Origin: Biomaibacter acetigenes | GTDB lineage: Bacteria; Bacillota; Thermosediminibacteria; Thermosediminibacterales; Tepidanaerobacteraceae | Length of the DNA stretch: 64,000 nucleotides | Direction of reading: 5' to 3' | NCBI RefSeq assembly: GCF_003691585.1 | Contig: NZ_CP033169.1 | Location: 1,178,001-1,242,000 of the forward strand | Shown here: positions 42,119-51,657 of the stretch, piece by piece | How the letters are laid out: every line of letters begins with the position of its first letter | Position numbering within the stretch: the stretch's first letter is position 1 | Made by a program: the position numbers and the translations under genes | Notes under the pieces: generated by a model | What the model was told of the DNA's origin: nothing | The model's database searches: none | Seen by the model: the letters and a program-made list of their open reading frames with translations, nothing else

Positions 42119-44755
42119 ATGGAATACTTTGGCACGGACCTTCATAAAGGATTGTCCAGCCGGGAAATACCTTTGAAGAAAAAGCTCTTCGGAGAAAACC
42201 AGATTCAGGAAGTCAAAAAGATATCACCCCTTTCAATTTTCATAGCTCAGTTTACGGATTTCATAACCCTTGTCCTCATAGGGGCCATGGCTATATCCGC
42301 GTATCTCGGAGAGGTGGCGGATGCCATAGCCATCACCGCCATCGTCATCATTAATGGCTTCCTGGGTTTTATCCAGGAATACAGGACCGAAAAATCCCTT
42401 CAGGCCTTAAGGGAACTGGCAGCACCTACGGCAAAGGTTTTGAGGGATGGGGAAATCAAAGTGGTTCCGGCTAAGGATGTTGTTCCGGGGGATATAGTAC
42501 TCCTGGAAAGCGGGGATCGGGTGCCTGCCGATGGAGAGCTCATTGAAGCTGAGGGGTTTTCTATAGATGAATCCATTCTCACAGGAGAATCGGTGCCGGT
42601 GGAAAAGTCCACAAAGCCAGGGGAAGAAGCCGAGATGAAGATACACAGGAGAAACCTTGCATTTATGGGCACCCTGGTGGTCTCAGGCCGCGGCAGGATG
42701 CTGGTGACCGAAACCGGCATGGGCACCGAGATGGGCAAGATTGCTGGCATGATGGGCAAGATAGAAGATGAAGAGACACCACTGCAGCAGCGCCTGGATG
42801 TACTGGGAAAGCAGCTGGTGACCGCCAGCCTTTTCATATGCGCCACGGTATCTATCCTCGGCATCATCCGGGGGGAAAAGGCCTATGATATGTTCCTTTT
42901 CGGGGTCAGCCTTGCCGTGGCTGCCATCCCCGAAGGCCTTCCGGCCATTGTAACGGTCGTCTTGACCCTTGGAGTCCAGAGAATGATAAGAAAAAATGCC
43001 GTTATAAGAAAACTTCCGGCGGTAGAGACCCTGGGGTGTGCCACGGTCATCTGCAGCGACAAAACCGGCACTTTAACGGAGAACCGGATGACCGTAAGGA
43101 AAATCTATATAAACGGCAAGACTTTAATGGTTACCGGCACTGGCTATAATTCCGAAGGGGATTTCATTTCTTCCGAGGGCAGGCTTTTCAAAAAACCTGA
43201 GGGTGAACTCAAACGCTTGCTGGAAATCGGAGCCTCCTGTAACAATGCGGTGATTTCACGTCAAAAAGGCGGGCTCTTTGGCGATTTTATTAAAACCAGA
43301 GAGCTTGCGCCCTCCGGAGACCCCACGGAAGTGGCCATACTTGTAGCCGCCTTAAAAGGCGGGGTACAAAAAGAAAATGTAGACAGCACTTACCGGAGGA
43401 TTAGGGAAATACCCTTCGACTCCAATAGAAAAAGAATGTCGGTGGTGGTTAAGAACCACAGGGGTGAGATCTTTCTATTCTCAAAGGGTGCGCCGGATGT
43501 TGTTTTATCTCTGTGCACCCGGATAGAAAAAGATGGTCAGGTGCGGCAATTATTTAAAAAAGATGAGGATGAAATACTCACCATCAATGAGGATATGGGA
43601 AGGGAAGCCCTCAGGGTGCTGGCCTTTGCATATAAAAAATTAACCATACAGGAGATGGATGATAAAGACCCGGAGCATGGCCTCGTTTTTTTAGGGCTCA
43701 TGGGCATGATAGACCCGCCGAGGCCTGAAGCAATAGAGGCTGTGCAGAAGTGTTTTTCCGCTGGTATCCGTCCGGTGATGATAACCGGTGACCATAAGGC
43801 TACGGCCTGGGCTGTTGCCAGGGAACTCAAGATGATAACAAAGGACAGTAAAATTCTCACCGGTCGGGAACTGGATGACATGAGCGAGCCGGAATTTACA
43901 AAATGCGTGGATGATGTAGCCGTATATGCGCGGGTGACCCCCCGGCACAAGCTTAAGATAGTAAAAGCTTTGAAGAAAAAAGGTCATGTGGTGGCCATGA
44001 CAGGGGATGGGGTAAACGACGCTCCTGCTGTCAAGGAGGCCGATATTGGTGTATCTATGGGCATAAGCGGCACCGATGTAACAAAAGAGGCATCTTCCAT
44101 GATTCTATTGGATGACAATTTTGCCAGCATAGTGGCAGCGGTGGAAGAGGGCAGAATTATATATGATAATATAAGGAAATTCATCCGCTATCTCCTATCC
44201 TGCAACATAGGAGAGGTTCTTACCATGATATGGACATCGGCTCTGGGCTTACCCCTGCCGTTATTGCCCATACAGATCCTGTGGATGAACCTGGTGACCG
44301 ACGGGCTCCCGGCCATGGCCCTGGGTATGGACCCTCCCGAAAGGGATGTAATGAACCGAAAGCCCAGGAGCAAGGGTGAAAATGTATTTTCCGGTGGCCT
44401 TGCAAAAAGAATAATATACAGGGGGGTATTAATAAGTGTTGCCACGGTAGCTGCTTTCATTCTGACAGGACTTTACAGCAAGGGGGATCTCATCCTGTCA
44501 AGGACAGCATCTTTCAGCACCCTGGTACTGGCGCAGCTCATTTTTGTGTTCGAGTGCAGGACCGAAAGGCGCGGGATATGGGAGCAGAACCCCTTTTCAA
44601 ACATATATCTAACCCTGGCAGCATTACTTTCCGCAGGAATGCTCCTTATGGTAATATATGTGCCCTTTTTCCAGCCCATTTTCCATACAATCCCTCCGGA
44701 CAGAAACCTATGGATGCTCATAGTAGCCCTGGCAGGCCTCAGCGCGGTGGTATAA
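42119..44755 (+). CDS. P-type cation-transporting ATPase, calcium (SERCA/PMR1-like) type
   Basis: 878 residues. The N-terminal cation-ATPase domain is followed by the actuator motif LTGESVPVEKS, the ion-site helix IPEGLPAIVTVVLTLG, the phosphorylation motif CSDKTGTLTENRM (catalytic Asp), the hinge MTGDGVNDAPAVKEADIGVSMG and a C-terminal cation-ATPase domain with about four helices. PEGLP and the NxxTD-like NLVTDGLPA segment are those of P2A calcium pumps. It likely exports calcium (or manganese) from the cytoplasm. It starts at ATG 42119 behind GGAGGGG. Confidence 0.94.
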   Translation: MEYFGTDLHKGLSSREIPLKKKLFGENQIQEVKKISPLSIFIAQFTDFITLVLIGAMAISAYLGEVADAIAITAIVIINGFLGFIQEYRTEKSLQALRELAAPTAKVLRDGEIKVVPAKDVVPGDIVLLESGDRVPADGELIEAEGFSIDESILTGESVPVEKSTKPGEEAEMKIHRRNLAFMGTLVVSGRGRMLVTETGMGTEMGKIAGMMGKIEDEETPLQQRLDVLGKQLVTASLFICATVSILGIIRGEKAYDMFLFGVSLAVAAIPEGLPAIVTVVLTLGVQRMIRKNAVIRKLPAVETLGCATVICSDKTGTLTENRMTVRKIYINGKTLMVTGTGYNSEGDFISSEGRLFKKPEGELKRLLEIGASCNNAVISRQKGGLFGDFIKTRELAPSGDPTEVAILVAALKGGVQKENVDSTYRRIREIPFDSNRKRMSVVVKNHRGEIFLFSKGAPDVVLSLCTRIEKDGQVRQLFKKDEDEILTINEDMGREALRVLAFAYKKLTIQEMDDKDPEHGLVFLGLMGMIDPPRPEAIEAVQKCFSAGIRPVMITGDHKATAWAVARELKMITKDSKILTGRELDDMSEPEFTKCVDDVAVYARVTPRHKLKIVKALKKKGHVVAMTGDGVNDAPAVKEADIGVSMGISGTDVTKEASSMILLDDNFASIVAAVEEGRIIYDNIRKFIRYLLSCNIGEVLTMIWTSALGLPLPLLPIQILWMNLVTDGLPAMALGMDPPERDVMNRKPRSKGENVFSGGLAKRIIYRGVLISVATVAAFILTGLYSKGDLILSRTASFSTLVLAQLIFVFECRTERRGIWEQNPFSNIYLTLAALLSAGMLLMVIYVPFFQPIFHTIPPDRNLWMLIVALAGLSAVV

Positions 44756-44844
44756 ACTCACTTCCTGGTTTTTGACGACCCGGGCAGGAATTTTCAATCT
44801 TTTGTGGAATTATTAAATATATCACATGCCGGGGGGTTATAAAA

Positions 44845-45165
44845 ATGTTCGGGAATCTAGAATTTAGCATCAACCTTTACACCGAAGGCGAGAAGTTTTT
44901 CGACATGTTAAAAGCCGTTATAAGGGACTCCAAAAAATCTCAATGGCCCCATGAGAAGGAAAGAGCTGTCTTTGCAGAACAATTATTCAAAAAAGCCCTC
45001 GACACATTTGAAGAAGGGATCAAGACCGCCGAAAGCAAGGTGGAAGAAGGATTTCATACCGAACAGGATTTAAGGCTTGTAAAAGATATGAGGGAGAAAT
45101 GTGACTACTGGAAGAAAAAACTCTACGAAGCGGTGAGCGGAAAGACGGGCAGTTGCTGCAGTTAG
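44845..45165 (+). CDS. Hypothetical helical protein
   Basis: 106 residues, highly charged and predicted mostly helical, beginning MFGNLEFSINLYTEGEKFFD and ending in a Cys-Cys pair (GSCCS). It starts 90 bases after the P-type ATPase with a GGGGGG site. It belongs to no family I recognise. Co-transcription with the pump is possible. Confidence 0.6.
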   Translation: MFGNLEFSINLYTEGEKFFDMLKAVIRDSKKSQWPHEKERAVFAEQLFKKALDTFEEGIKTAESKVEEGFHTEQDLRLVKDMREKCDYWKKKLYEAVSGKTGSCCS

Positions 45166-45233
45166 ATTTACGTGCATGGCGGATGCTCGGATAAAATTAT
45201 GATTCGGGTGTAAACTTTTGGAGGTAAGAAACA

Positions 45234-45332
45234 TGGAAGCTATTGCTGGCGATATAACCGCGGCTCAAGCCGAACGTCGAAATTACGGTCATGGATAAAA
45301 ATAAGGATTTCATCGAATGGTACAAAATCTGA
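45234..45332 (+). pseudogene. Short gene remnant
   Basis: ATG 45234 follows TTTTGGAGG and reads MEAIAGDITAAQAE. With one base of the following CGTC removed it continues VEITVMDKNKDFIEWYKI to a stop at 45332. This looks like the two ends of a reading frame separated by one extra base. The parent family is not recognised. Confidence 0.3.
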
Positions 45333-45340
45333 TAATAAGT

Positions 45341-45388
45341 CACTACCCTGAAAAATGTAGCAATTTATAGGGTAGTGAATTTTTATTT
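45341..45388 (+). terminator. Rho-independent terminator
   Basis: CACTACCC (45341-45348) pairs with GGGTAGTG (45370-45377), followed by AATTTTTATTT. Confidence 0.75.
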
Positions 45389-45442
45389 ATTAAAATTCAT
45401 CCACATCTTGACTTAACTTCTTATCAATATTATTGTCATTGA

Positions 45443-45472
45443 TTGATTTTTTTTGTACAATTTTTGTATAAT
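45443..45472 (+). promoter_or_regulatory. Promoter of the metallo-hydrolase gene
   Basis: TTGATT at 45443-45448 and TATAAT at 45467-45472 with an 18-base spacer. A second candidate, TTGACT about 35 bases upstream with TATTGT, is weaker. Confidence 0.55.
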
Positions 45473-45528
45473 AGATGAGTAAATTTCTAAACAAGCTTAA
45501 TACAAAACCAATTCCGGAGGAATCCACT

Positions 45529-46419
45529 ATGGAACTAATAAAACTCAGAGGTCATACCAATTATATTCCCGGCGCCACCAATGTAGGAGTTTACAGATAT
45601 AAAAACGGGTTTTGCACCCTCATAGATACCGGTATAGACAATACGGTGGGCAAAAAGATCCTGGAGACGCTGGATAAAGAAAAATTAAAGGTTAAATATA
45701 TAGTAAACACCCATGCACATCCCGACCATTTCGGCGCCGACGATTATATAAAGGAAAATCACACAGGGACCCTCATAGCCGCTTCCAGGGTTGAAAAACT
45801 CTTTATGGAAAACAACTCTCTGGAAGGTACAGTTTTTTACGGTGCAAGCCCCATGCAGGGCCTATCGGCAAAAGTTGTAAAAGCCAGAGAAACTCCGGTA
45901 GATATAGAGCTTTCGGCAGGGACGGTAGAGCTGGGGGATAAGAAGTTTGAAATAGTTCCTCTCAAAGGCCATACTCTGGATCAAATAGGTGTCGTTACGG
46001 AAGATAATGTAATCTTTTGCGGAGATGCCTTTTTCAGTGAGGAAAAGCTTGAAAAATACCCGTTTCCGTTTCTGTTTGACATTCTGGAACAGTTCAAGAC
46101 CCTTGAATTTTTGATGGCTTCAAACTACGATTATTATATTATTTCCCACAGCGAAAAACTCATAGATGACCCGAAAGCCCTTATACAAAAAAATATCGAC
46201 AACTTAAACGACAACATCAACATGATCCTGGAATATTTGGCCCAGCCTCTGACACGGGAGGACCTGGCAGAACTCGTAATAAAGCGGTATAATATAATAA
46301 TGAATGTGCCTCAATATTTTATCACCCTGACTTCGGTGAGCGCATTTTTGACATATCTTTTGGAAAAACAATCCATAAACACCGACATAATAGACGGAAA
46401 ACTTTATTTTTACGTTTAG
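45529..46419 (+). CDS. Metallo-beta-lactamase-fold hydrolase
   Basis: 296 residues. The zinc-binding motif [17 protein letters not shown] (HxHxDH) is at about residues 62-78; later ligands include His in [11 protein letters not shown] and Asp in [10 protein letters not shown]. It likely belongs to the glyoxalase II-like part of the superfamily; the substrate is unknown. ATG 45529 is chosen because GGAGG at 45516-45520 is eight bases ahead, while an upstream start at 45475 overlaps the promoter. It lies 21 bases before typA. Confidence 0.88.
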   Translation: MELIKLRGHTNYIPGATNVGVYRYKNGFCTLIDTGIDNTVGKKILETLDKEKLKVKYIVNTHAHPDHFGADDYIKENHTGTLIAASRVEKLFMENNSLEGTVFYGASPMQGLSAKVVKARETPVDIELSAGTVELGDKKFEIVPLKGHTLDQIGVVTEDNVIFCGDAFFSEEKLEKYPFPFLFDILEQFKTLEFLMASNYDYYIISHSEKLIDDPKALIQKNIDNLNDNINMILEYLAQPLTREDLAELVIKRYNIIMNVPQYFITLTSVSAFLTYLLEKQSINTDIIDGKLYFYV

Positions 46420-46440
46420 AATAAGCTAGGAGAGGTATTA

Positions 46441-48264
46441 ATGATATCCAAGAGAGACGATATAAGAAACGTCGCCATCATAGCCCACGTGGACCATGGC
46501 AAGACTACTCTGGTAGACGGCATGTTAAAACAGAGCGGAATTTTTCGACAGAACCAAAAGGTGGAAGAAAGGGTTCTGGATTCCAACGCCCTGGAAAGGG
46601 AGCGGGGCATTACTATCCTGGCCAAAAACACTGCCATTACCTATAACGGCATAAAGATAAACATCGTGGATACTCCAGGCCACGCTGATTTTGGCGGTGA
46701 AGTGGAGCGGGTATTGAAGATGGTGGACGGTGTTCTCTTGCTGGTAGATGCCTTTGAAGGCCCCATGCCCCAGACCCGCTTTGTGCTGAAAAAGGCCCTG
46801 GCACTGGATTTACCGGCCATAGTGGTCATAAATAAAATCGACCGCCCCGATGCCCGGGTGAAACAGGTAGAAGACGAAGTTCTGGAACTCTTCATAGAAC
46901 TGGGGGCCGACGATTCCCAGATAGATTTTCCGGTGGTTTATGCATCGGCCAAAGACGGCATTGCCAAATATTCTATGGACGAGCCCTCGGATAATTTAAA
47001 GCCCCTATTCGACACCATAGTCAACCACATCCCGGCTCCAGCGGGAGACCCGGAGGCTCCAGTGCAGGTACTTATCACCACTCTGGATTACGATGATTAC
47101 GTGGGAAGGATTGCCATAGGAAGGGTGTTCCGGGGCACCATTGTTTCGGGAAAGGAATATGCCATCTGCAAAAAAGACGGCAGTATTTCAATGACAAAAG
47201 TGAGCAATCTTTATGAATTCATGGGCTTGAAAAGGGAGGAAGCCAGAGAAGCTACCATAGGCGATATTGTAGCAGTGACGGGCATCCAGGATATAGACAT
47301 AGGTGAAACTATAGCCGATGCGGAAAATCCCGAGCCGGTGCCATATGTTAATATAGATGAGCCGACCCTTTCCATGATATTCAGTGTCAACAACAGCCCC
47401 TTCGCAGGCCAGGAAGGGCAGTATGTCACTTCCAGGCATTTAAGGGAAAGGCTGTTCAAGGAGGCCAAAAGTAATGTGAGCCTTCGCGTGGAAGAAACGG
47501 ACAGCCCTGACAGCTTCAAGGTTTCCGGCCGCGGTGAACTGCACCTTTCAGTGCTGATAGAGACCATGCGCCGGGAAGGATATGAATTTCAGGTATCCAG
47601 GCCCATGGTTATTATAAAAGAGGTAAACGGCAAAAAGATGGAACCTATGGAATCGGTGGTCATAGATATTCCGGAAGAGTATATGGGTGTGGTTATGGAA
47701 AAAATGGGCGCCCGCCGGGGACAGCTCACAAATATGGAGAACATGGGTAACGGCGCATTGAGGTTGGAATTTGAGATACCCACCCGTGGGCTTCTGGGCT
47801 ACCGCTCGGAATTCATGACAGATACCAAGGGAGAAGGTATATTAAACGCCGTTTTTTCAGGTTATACTCCTTATAAAGGAGAAATCCCTACCAGAAGCCG
47901 TGGAGCACTGGTAGCTTTTGAAAGCGGAGAATCCAACACTTACGGCCTATATAATGCACAGGACCGGGGGACCTTATTTATCGGGCCCGGAGTGAGAGTA
48001 TATGAAGGAATGATAGTGGGAGAAAATTCCCGGCCCGGCGACCTTGACATAAATGTATGCAAGAAAAAGCATGTGACAAATCTGCGATCATCCACCGCTG
48101 ATGAGGCCTTGAGGCTTACTCCGCCCAGGGAAATGACCCTGGAAAAATGCCTGGAATTCATAAAGGATGACGAACTGGTGGAAGTGACTCCGAAAAACAT
48201 CCGAATGCGCAAAACCATTCTTTCCAGGCAGGAAAGAGCAAGGGCAAGGGCGAGGGGCGCGTAA
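46441..48264 (+). CDS. typA: Ribosome-associated translational GTPase TypA/BipA
   Basis: 607 residues. GTPase motifs are [15 protein letters not shown] (P loop), RGITI (switch I), [14 protein letters not shown] (G3) and NKIDRPDAR (G4). EF-G-like domains II, III and V follow, then the BipA-specific C-terminal domain with [20 protein letters not shown]. It binds the 70S ribosome and aids 50S assembly and stress adaptation. AGGAGAGG precedes ATG 46441; a terminator follows. Confidence 0.96.
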   Translation: MISKRDDIRNVAIIAHVDHGKTTLVDGMLKQSGIFRQNQKVEERVLDSNALERERGITILAKNTAITYNGIKINIVDTPGHADFGGEVERVLKMVDGVLLLVDAFEGPMPQTRFVLKKALALDLPAIVVINKIDRPDARVKQVEDEVLELFIELGADDSQIDFPVVYASAKDGIAKYSMDEPSDNLKPLFDTIVNHIPAPAGDPEAPVQVLITTLDYDDYVGRIAIGRVFRGTIVSGKEYAICKKDGSISMTKVSNLYEFMGLKREEAREATIGDIVAVTGIQDIDIGETIADAENPEPVPYVNIDEPTLSMIFSVNNSPFAGQEGQYVTSRHLRERLFKEAKSNVSLRVEETDSPDSFKVSGRGELHLSVLIETMRREGYEFQVSRPMVIIKEVNGKKMEPMESVVIDIPEEYMGVVMEKMGARRGQLTNMENMGNGALRLEFEIPTRGLLGYRSEFMTDTKGEGILNAVFSGYTPYKGEIPTRSRGALVAFESGESNTYGLYNAQDRGTLFIGPGVRVYEGMIVGENSRPGDLDINVCKKKHVTNLRSSTADEALRLTPPREMTLEKCLEFIKDDELVEVTPKNIRMRKTILSRQERARARARGA

Positions 48265-48298
48265 ACCCGCATATAATTATATTAATTATGTTAATAAA

Positions 48299-48328
48299 AA
48301 GTCCTCATGACCGTGAGGGCTTTTTTAA
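48299..48328 (+). terminator. Terminator after typA
   Basis: AAGTCCTCA and TGAGGGCTT form a stem with one wobble pair, followed by TTTTT. Confidence 0.75.
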
Positions 48329-48448
48329 TAGCCTTGTTGCGAGGCTACTTTAACGGCATTTACATTCCATACTGTGTTTTCAAGGTTCGGGTGTATGATC
48401 AAATAGAGTGTATCTATAACCGCAAAAGTACAAGTCAGGCATTTTGAC

Positions 48449-48488
48449 ATCTACTTTTGCAGGATTATCTCTACTTTTGTAGAATTAT
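48449..48488 (+). repeat. Tandem 20-base repeat
   Basis: ATCTACTTTTGCAGGATTAT is directly followed by CTCTACTTTTGTAGAATTAT (17 of 20 identical), and GCAAAAGTA occurs inverted 20 bases upstream. Such iterated CTACTTTTG motifs are reminiscent of IS21-type element ends, so this may be an IS scar. The rest of 48329-48557 has no gene I can support. Confidence 0.4.
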
Positions 48489-48557
48489 AAGACTCGAAGT
48501 GGTGGATTTATTTTTCCTTTTTTTCGGATTTCATTGATAATAGCAACAAGATTATCA

Positions 48558-48797
48558 CTATCGAATATAGGTATCAGGGTTAGGATCACTATATCTTCTA
48601 CCATAATTACTGGCCCAAACTTCCAAACTTGATACATGTACTTGTGAATCATCTATCTGTACAACTTTCCCACCCGATTTAATTATATCATAAAAATCAT
48701 ATTCAATATCACCATCCCAATAATAATGATCATAATTAACTGTTATTGCAGATTTTACACTTAGTGAGGAGTCGTAATCCTCATCAAATTTTTTCAT
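48558..48797 (-). CDS. Hypothetical acidic small protein
   Basis: 79 residues, rich in Asp and Tyr, with YDHYYWDGDIEYDFYDIIKS near residues 22-41 and VVQIDDSQVHVSSLEVWAS later. AGGAGG lies nine bases ahead of ATG 48797, a strong ribosome site. I do not recognise the family. Neighbouring DNA is decayed, so it may be an orphan of an accessory element. Confidence 0.55.
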   Translation of the reverse strand: MKKFDEDYDSSLSVKSAITVNYDHYYWDGDIEYDFYDIIKSGGKVVQIDDSQVHVSSLEVWASNYGRRYSDPNPDTYIR

Positions 48798-48877
48798 TAT
48801 CAATGACCTCCTTTTATTTTTACTTTACAAAGTTACTGTCCTGGCATATAATCTCTACTGTAGTTACTTTTCTTTTT

Positions 48878-48912
48878 GAAGAAAGGTTATACAAAACCTT
48901 TCTTCTTTTTAA
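48878..48912 (+). terminator. Strong terminator-like hairpin
   Basis: GAAGAAAGGTT (48878-48888) pairs with AACCTTTCTTC (48895-48905), followed by TTTTTAATT. It sits upstream of the truncated sigma factor. Confidence 0.65.
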
Positions 48913-48978
48913 TTGGCCCTTTCAAGATTTCCGGGACCACGGGGCGGTAAAACCACCCCATGCACATAGGTTTAATAG

Positions 48979-49437
48979 CAGCGACCGTACAACGATTCCA
49001 TCACCGAAGATGCCGTCCAGGAAGCTTTTATTGCGGCATTCAATAACTTTGACAGATTAAAAGATATAAAAAAATTTCATGCCTGGGTTGCCGTTATAGC
49101 TTCGAATAAAGCTATCGATATGATAAGAAAAAATTCCAGAATATATCCCTCGGACCAAATAGATAATTTACAGCAAAAATATTCTTTTGAAGATCCGTTA
49201 GACTTAATTCTTGATAAAGAAAATAAGCTGAAGATAATCAATGCTTTAAATAAGCTGAATTTATCCTACCGTCAAGTTGTAATATTAAGATACTATTATG
49301 ACCTCCCATTTAAAGACATAGGAGAAGTTTTGGGTATTTCTGCAGCGGCAGTTAAAAGCAGATTTCATAGAGCAAAAAACACATTAAAGAAATTGTTGGA
49401 ATCCCAAAAATCACAGGAGGGGCGCGAAGTTATATGA
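48979..49437 (+). pseudogene. 5'-truncated ECF-type sigma-70 factor
   Basis: The frame opens right after a TAG at 48976-48978 and has no plausible start before ATG 49120. It still encodes most of region 2 (YNDSITEDAVQEAFIAAFNN, then KKFHAWVAVIASNKAIDMIR) and a complete region 4 (LNLSYRQVVILRYYYDLPFK, then IGEVLGISAAAVKSRFHRAK). The first ~25 residues of region 2 are missing, replaced by unrelated sequence. It is probably a non-functional ECF sigma factor. Its stop overlaps the following anti-sigma-like start (ATGA). Confidence 0.75.
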
Positions 49438-49517
49438 AGGAATATAAAGATGAATTTGATATGTATTTTTCCGAACAGATAAAAATAAAATCAAGACCGG
49501 TTTTTAGCCGGTCTTAA
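49434..49517 (+). pseudogene. Truncated anti-sigma-factor start
   Basis: 27 codons beginning MKEYKDEFDMYFSEQIKIK and overlapping the sigma stop by four bases, the usual sigma/anti-sigma coupling, with a GGAGG site upstream. The frame ends in the hairpin AAGACCGG-(loop)-CCGGTCTT at about 49492-49515. The rest of the gene is deleted. Confidence 0.5.
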
Positions 49518-49536
49518 CCGTTTTATTCAGGAGATA

Positions 49537-49755
49537 TTAGAGAATGAAGCTGACAACATCGATAGTTTTTTCAATTATTTTATCGATAGAGTTCATTTCG
49601 ATTATTTTTCCATCGATAATGATTTTCTCTGGAATATCAATAGTATATGGTATCAAAATGGATTCTTTTAGATCTTTCCGAGTTGCATAAAATACTATAC
49701 CCGTACCTTCTCTGCCGCCTTCAAAAAGGTTAAAAGCACTAGAAAGATTAACCAA
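49537..49755 (-). CDS. Hypothetical protein
   Basis: 72 residues from TTG 49755, containing AFNLFEGGREGTGIVFYATR and ending SIDKIIEKTIDVVSFIL. The frame stays open upstream without a clear start (preceding residues RIRCRDRL), so it may be the end of a longer, broken gene. I do not recognise it. Confidence 0.35.
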   Translation of the reverse strand: MVNLSSAFNLFEGGREGTGIVFYATRKDLKESILIPYTIDIPEKIIIDGKIIEMNSIDKIIEKTIDVVSFIL

Positions 49756-49769
49756 TCTGTCTCGACATC

Positions 49770-49925
49770 TTATTCTTCTGCTAGAACTTCTGATGCTACT
49801 TCAGCAGCTTTTTGCCCTTCCACTGTTGAAAAAAGAACTGATTTTGGAGTTTTTACGTAGAGCAGAGCGTTGAACAAAATGAGGAAAGATATTCTTTTGG
49901 AGTTTAACGCCAGAACTATAACCAT
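49770..49925 (-). CDS. Possible small ORF, hydrophobic N-terminus
   Basis: 51 codons starting MVIVLALNSKRISFLILFNALLYV (described: one hydrophobic stretch) and ending QKAAEVASEVLAEE. No good ribosome site. Possibly a fragment of an older gene in this decayed stretch; 49926-50028 holds no gene. Confidence 0.2.
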   Translation of the reverse strand: MVIVLALNSKRISFLILFNALLYVKTPKSVLFSTVEGQKAAEVASEVLAEE

Positions 49926-50028
49926 AAAGAGTTCAGATTTAATTATTTTAAATTAATCCGATATATTTTAAATTATTTAAGTTAGGGAAATAATACTCCT
50001 GAAAATAAAATGTCAGGAGGAATATGTC

Positions 50029-50232
50029 ATGACCAAAATAAGAATGCCGAGGGGAAGGGAGAAAAACAAGCTCATTCCTCAAATGCAGAAGATGAGATTC
50101 AAAGGTGACCTGGTGGATGATGAGCGTCCGGAAAACTACGAGTTATCCGAAGAATTTGCCAGAAAAAATCCTCTTAAAACACCTCCCAACAACCTGACCG
50201 GCAAGGGAAAAGAAACCGAGGAAAAAGGTTGA
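50029..50232 (+). CDS. Small basic hypothetical protein
   Basis: 67 residues, Lys/Arg/Glu-rich and probably disordered (MTKIRMPRGREKNKLIPQMQ; ends GKGKETEEKG). A strong CAGGAGGAA site precedes ATG 50029, so translation is likely. It is followed 21 bases later by another small gene, suggesting a two-gene operon. Function unknown. Confidence 0.55.
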   Translation: MTKIRMPRGREKNKLIPQMQKMRFKGDLVDDERPENYELSEEFARKNPLKTPPNNLTGKGKETEEKG

Positions 50233-50253
50233 AAAATAAAAGGCGGGGATAAT

Positions 50254-50547
50254 ATGCTCAATTCCATTCGGGAAACCCGTAGTGTAAAAGGGGGGCTCCA
50301 CAATATAATACTGGAAATACCTGAAGAGACATATGAGACATTCTATGAAAATATCAGTGAAGACAATGCAATGGACATACTGAAGCAGTATCTTAACTAC
50401 CATCAGGATGATGGTATACCGCAGAATGTGAAAATACAGCACAACAGAAATGCCCACACCATAAACATATATGCCAGCCTTCACTATCTGGGCAATGAAA
50501 AAAGTTCGCCGAGGTATTATGGCGATGATGTAATCGAAGGTAAATAA
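50254..50547 (+). CDS. Hypothetical protein
   Basis: 97 residues, acidic, with NIILEIPEETYETFYENISE in the first half and NRNAHTINIYASLHYLGNE in the second, an alternating helix/strand pattern. Ribosome site AGGCGGGG. It pairs with the preceding 67-residue gene. No family recognised. Confidence 0.55.
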   Translation: MLNSIRETRSVKGGLHNIILEIPEETYETFYENISEDNAMDILKQYLNYHQDDGIPQNVKIQHNRNAHTINIYASLHYLGNEKSSPRYYGDDVIEGK

Positions 50548-50564
50548 ATAATCAACATTTTTTT

Positions 50565-50601
50565 GGCGCGTGGTTCCCTCGCTTGCAAATAGCCACGCGC
50601 C
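50565..50601. terminator. GC-rich hairpin between converging genes
   Basis: GGCGCGTGG (50565-50573) and CCACGCGCC (50593-50601) pair perfectly; GTTTTG follows on the plus strand. Confidence 0.55.
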
Positions 50602-50630
50602 GTTTTGATACAGATACTATTTTATTTTTA

Positions 50631-51482
50631 CTATCTTGCTTCTGGTATCTCAATAATGTTGTCTATCTTGTAGTTGCCGTAATTGTCCTTTTCAGGTACC
50701 GGAACGAATTTGAAGACCCGGCTTTGGTTCCACCGATCTTTCATGACGACTACCACCCAGTCGCCGCGTTGAGATTCGAAAATATCCACAGCGCTAACCC
50801 ATCCGTAAGGTATTACAGACGCTATACCGTCATTCCCGAGTTTTTCCCTATAGGACTTGGAAAGATATTTTTCAGCCAGGTCATAGTTGCCATTCATTCT
50901 TGCCGAAAGTAGTGCTTTTACTGTGACTATCCTCTCATCATCATATACCGATTTGTCATAATCTCCACTTTTAATGTAAGTCCTGGCATAGCCAATCCTC
51001 AAGAATTTCCAGTAAACCTTCGACCACTGATAGGTATATGTTTCGTGGTAGTAGCGACCATCATAACCTATATTGGTAATATCAAAGGAATACTTGTTTA
51101 TCTTTATGAATTTTCCCTTGCCGGAGAAAATACGGTAAGCATTGTTGCCGTAAAATGTGTAAATGTCCAGATACTTTTGTCCCCTGTCATTGTTAGAGAT
51201 GATGCCGACATCGATTTTTCCGTCGCCGGTAAAATCTTTGACAATTACATCATAGTCAACGATATAGTCCGACTGCAGGCGGTTTTTTGAATAATCTGCA
51301 AACATTGAACTCAATTGTTTCCATGTGATAAAATCCGTCTTGTCGTTGTCTTTCAGGATGTCCGTCATGATTCGGGATTTGATGCTATTCTGTGTATCTT
51401 TCTGGGAAGCAGCGGCAAATCCCGAAAAAACAACACCTAAAACAATTACTAAGACCAATATTAAACTTAACTTTTTAAACAA
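50631..51482 (-). CDS. Secreted hypothetical protein with VCBS/FG-GAP-like segment
   Basis: 283 residues. A clear Sec signal peptide (KKLSLILVLVIVLGVVFSGF, cleavage probably after AAAS) is followed by a domain with VIVKDFTGDGKIDVGIISNN, an Asp-rich FG-GAP/VCBS-like loop that may bind calcium. The C-terminal part (ALLSARMNGNYDLAEKYLSK) resembles DUF4829-like helical modules. The TTG at 51482 is chosen because GGGAGGG six bases ahead is a good ribosome site; ATG 51497 lies inside that region. Function unknown, extracellular. Confidence 0.7.
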   Translation of the reverse strand: MFKKLSLILVLVIVLGVVFSGFAAASQKDTQNSIKSRIMTDILKDNDKTDFITWKQLSSMFADYSKNRLQSDYIVDYDVIVKDFTGDGKIDVGIISNNDRGQKYLDIYTFYGNNAYRIFSGKGKFIKINKYSFDITNIGYDGRYYHETYTYQWSKVYWKFLRIGYARTYIKSGDYDKSVYDDERIVTVKALLSARMNGNYDLAEKYLSKSYREKLGNDGIASVIPYGWVSAVDIFESQRGDWVVVVMKDRWNQSRVFKFVPVPEKDNYGNYKIDNIIEIPEAR

Positions 51483-51657
51483 CTTTAACCCTCCCATAAA
51501 TGGAATAATAGTTTACATAACATATGTTAACATAGATAGTAGTTGCAAGCGACGGACAATTTGTGGAAACGGAGGTAAATGATTCATTGGTTGTGCCTTG
51601 CCCCCTATCAAAGAAAGCATTATAATAATGATGATATAAAATCAACGGAGGATGATC

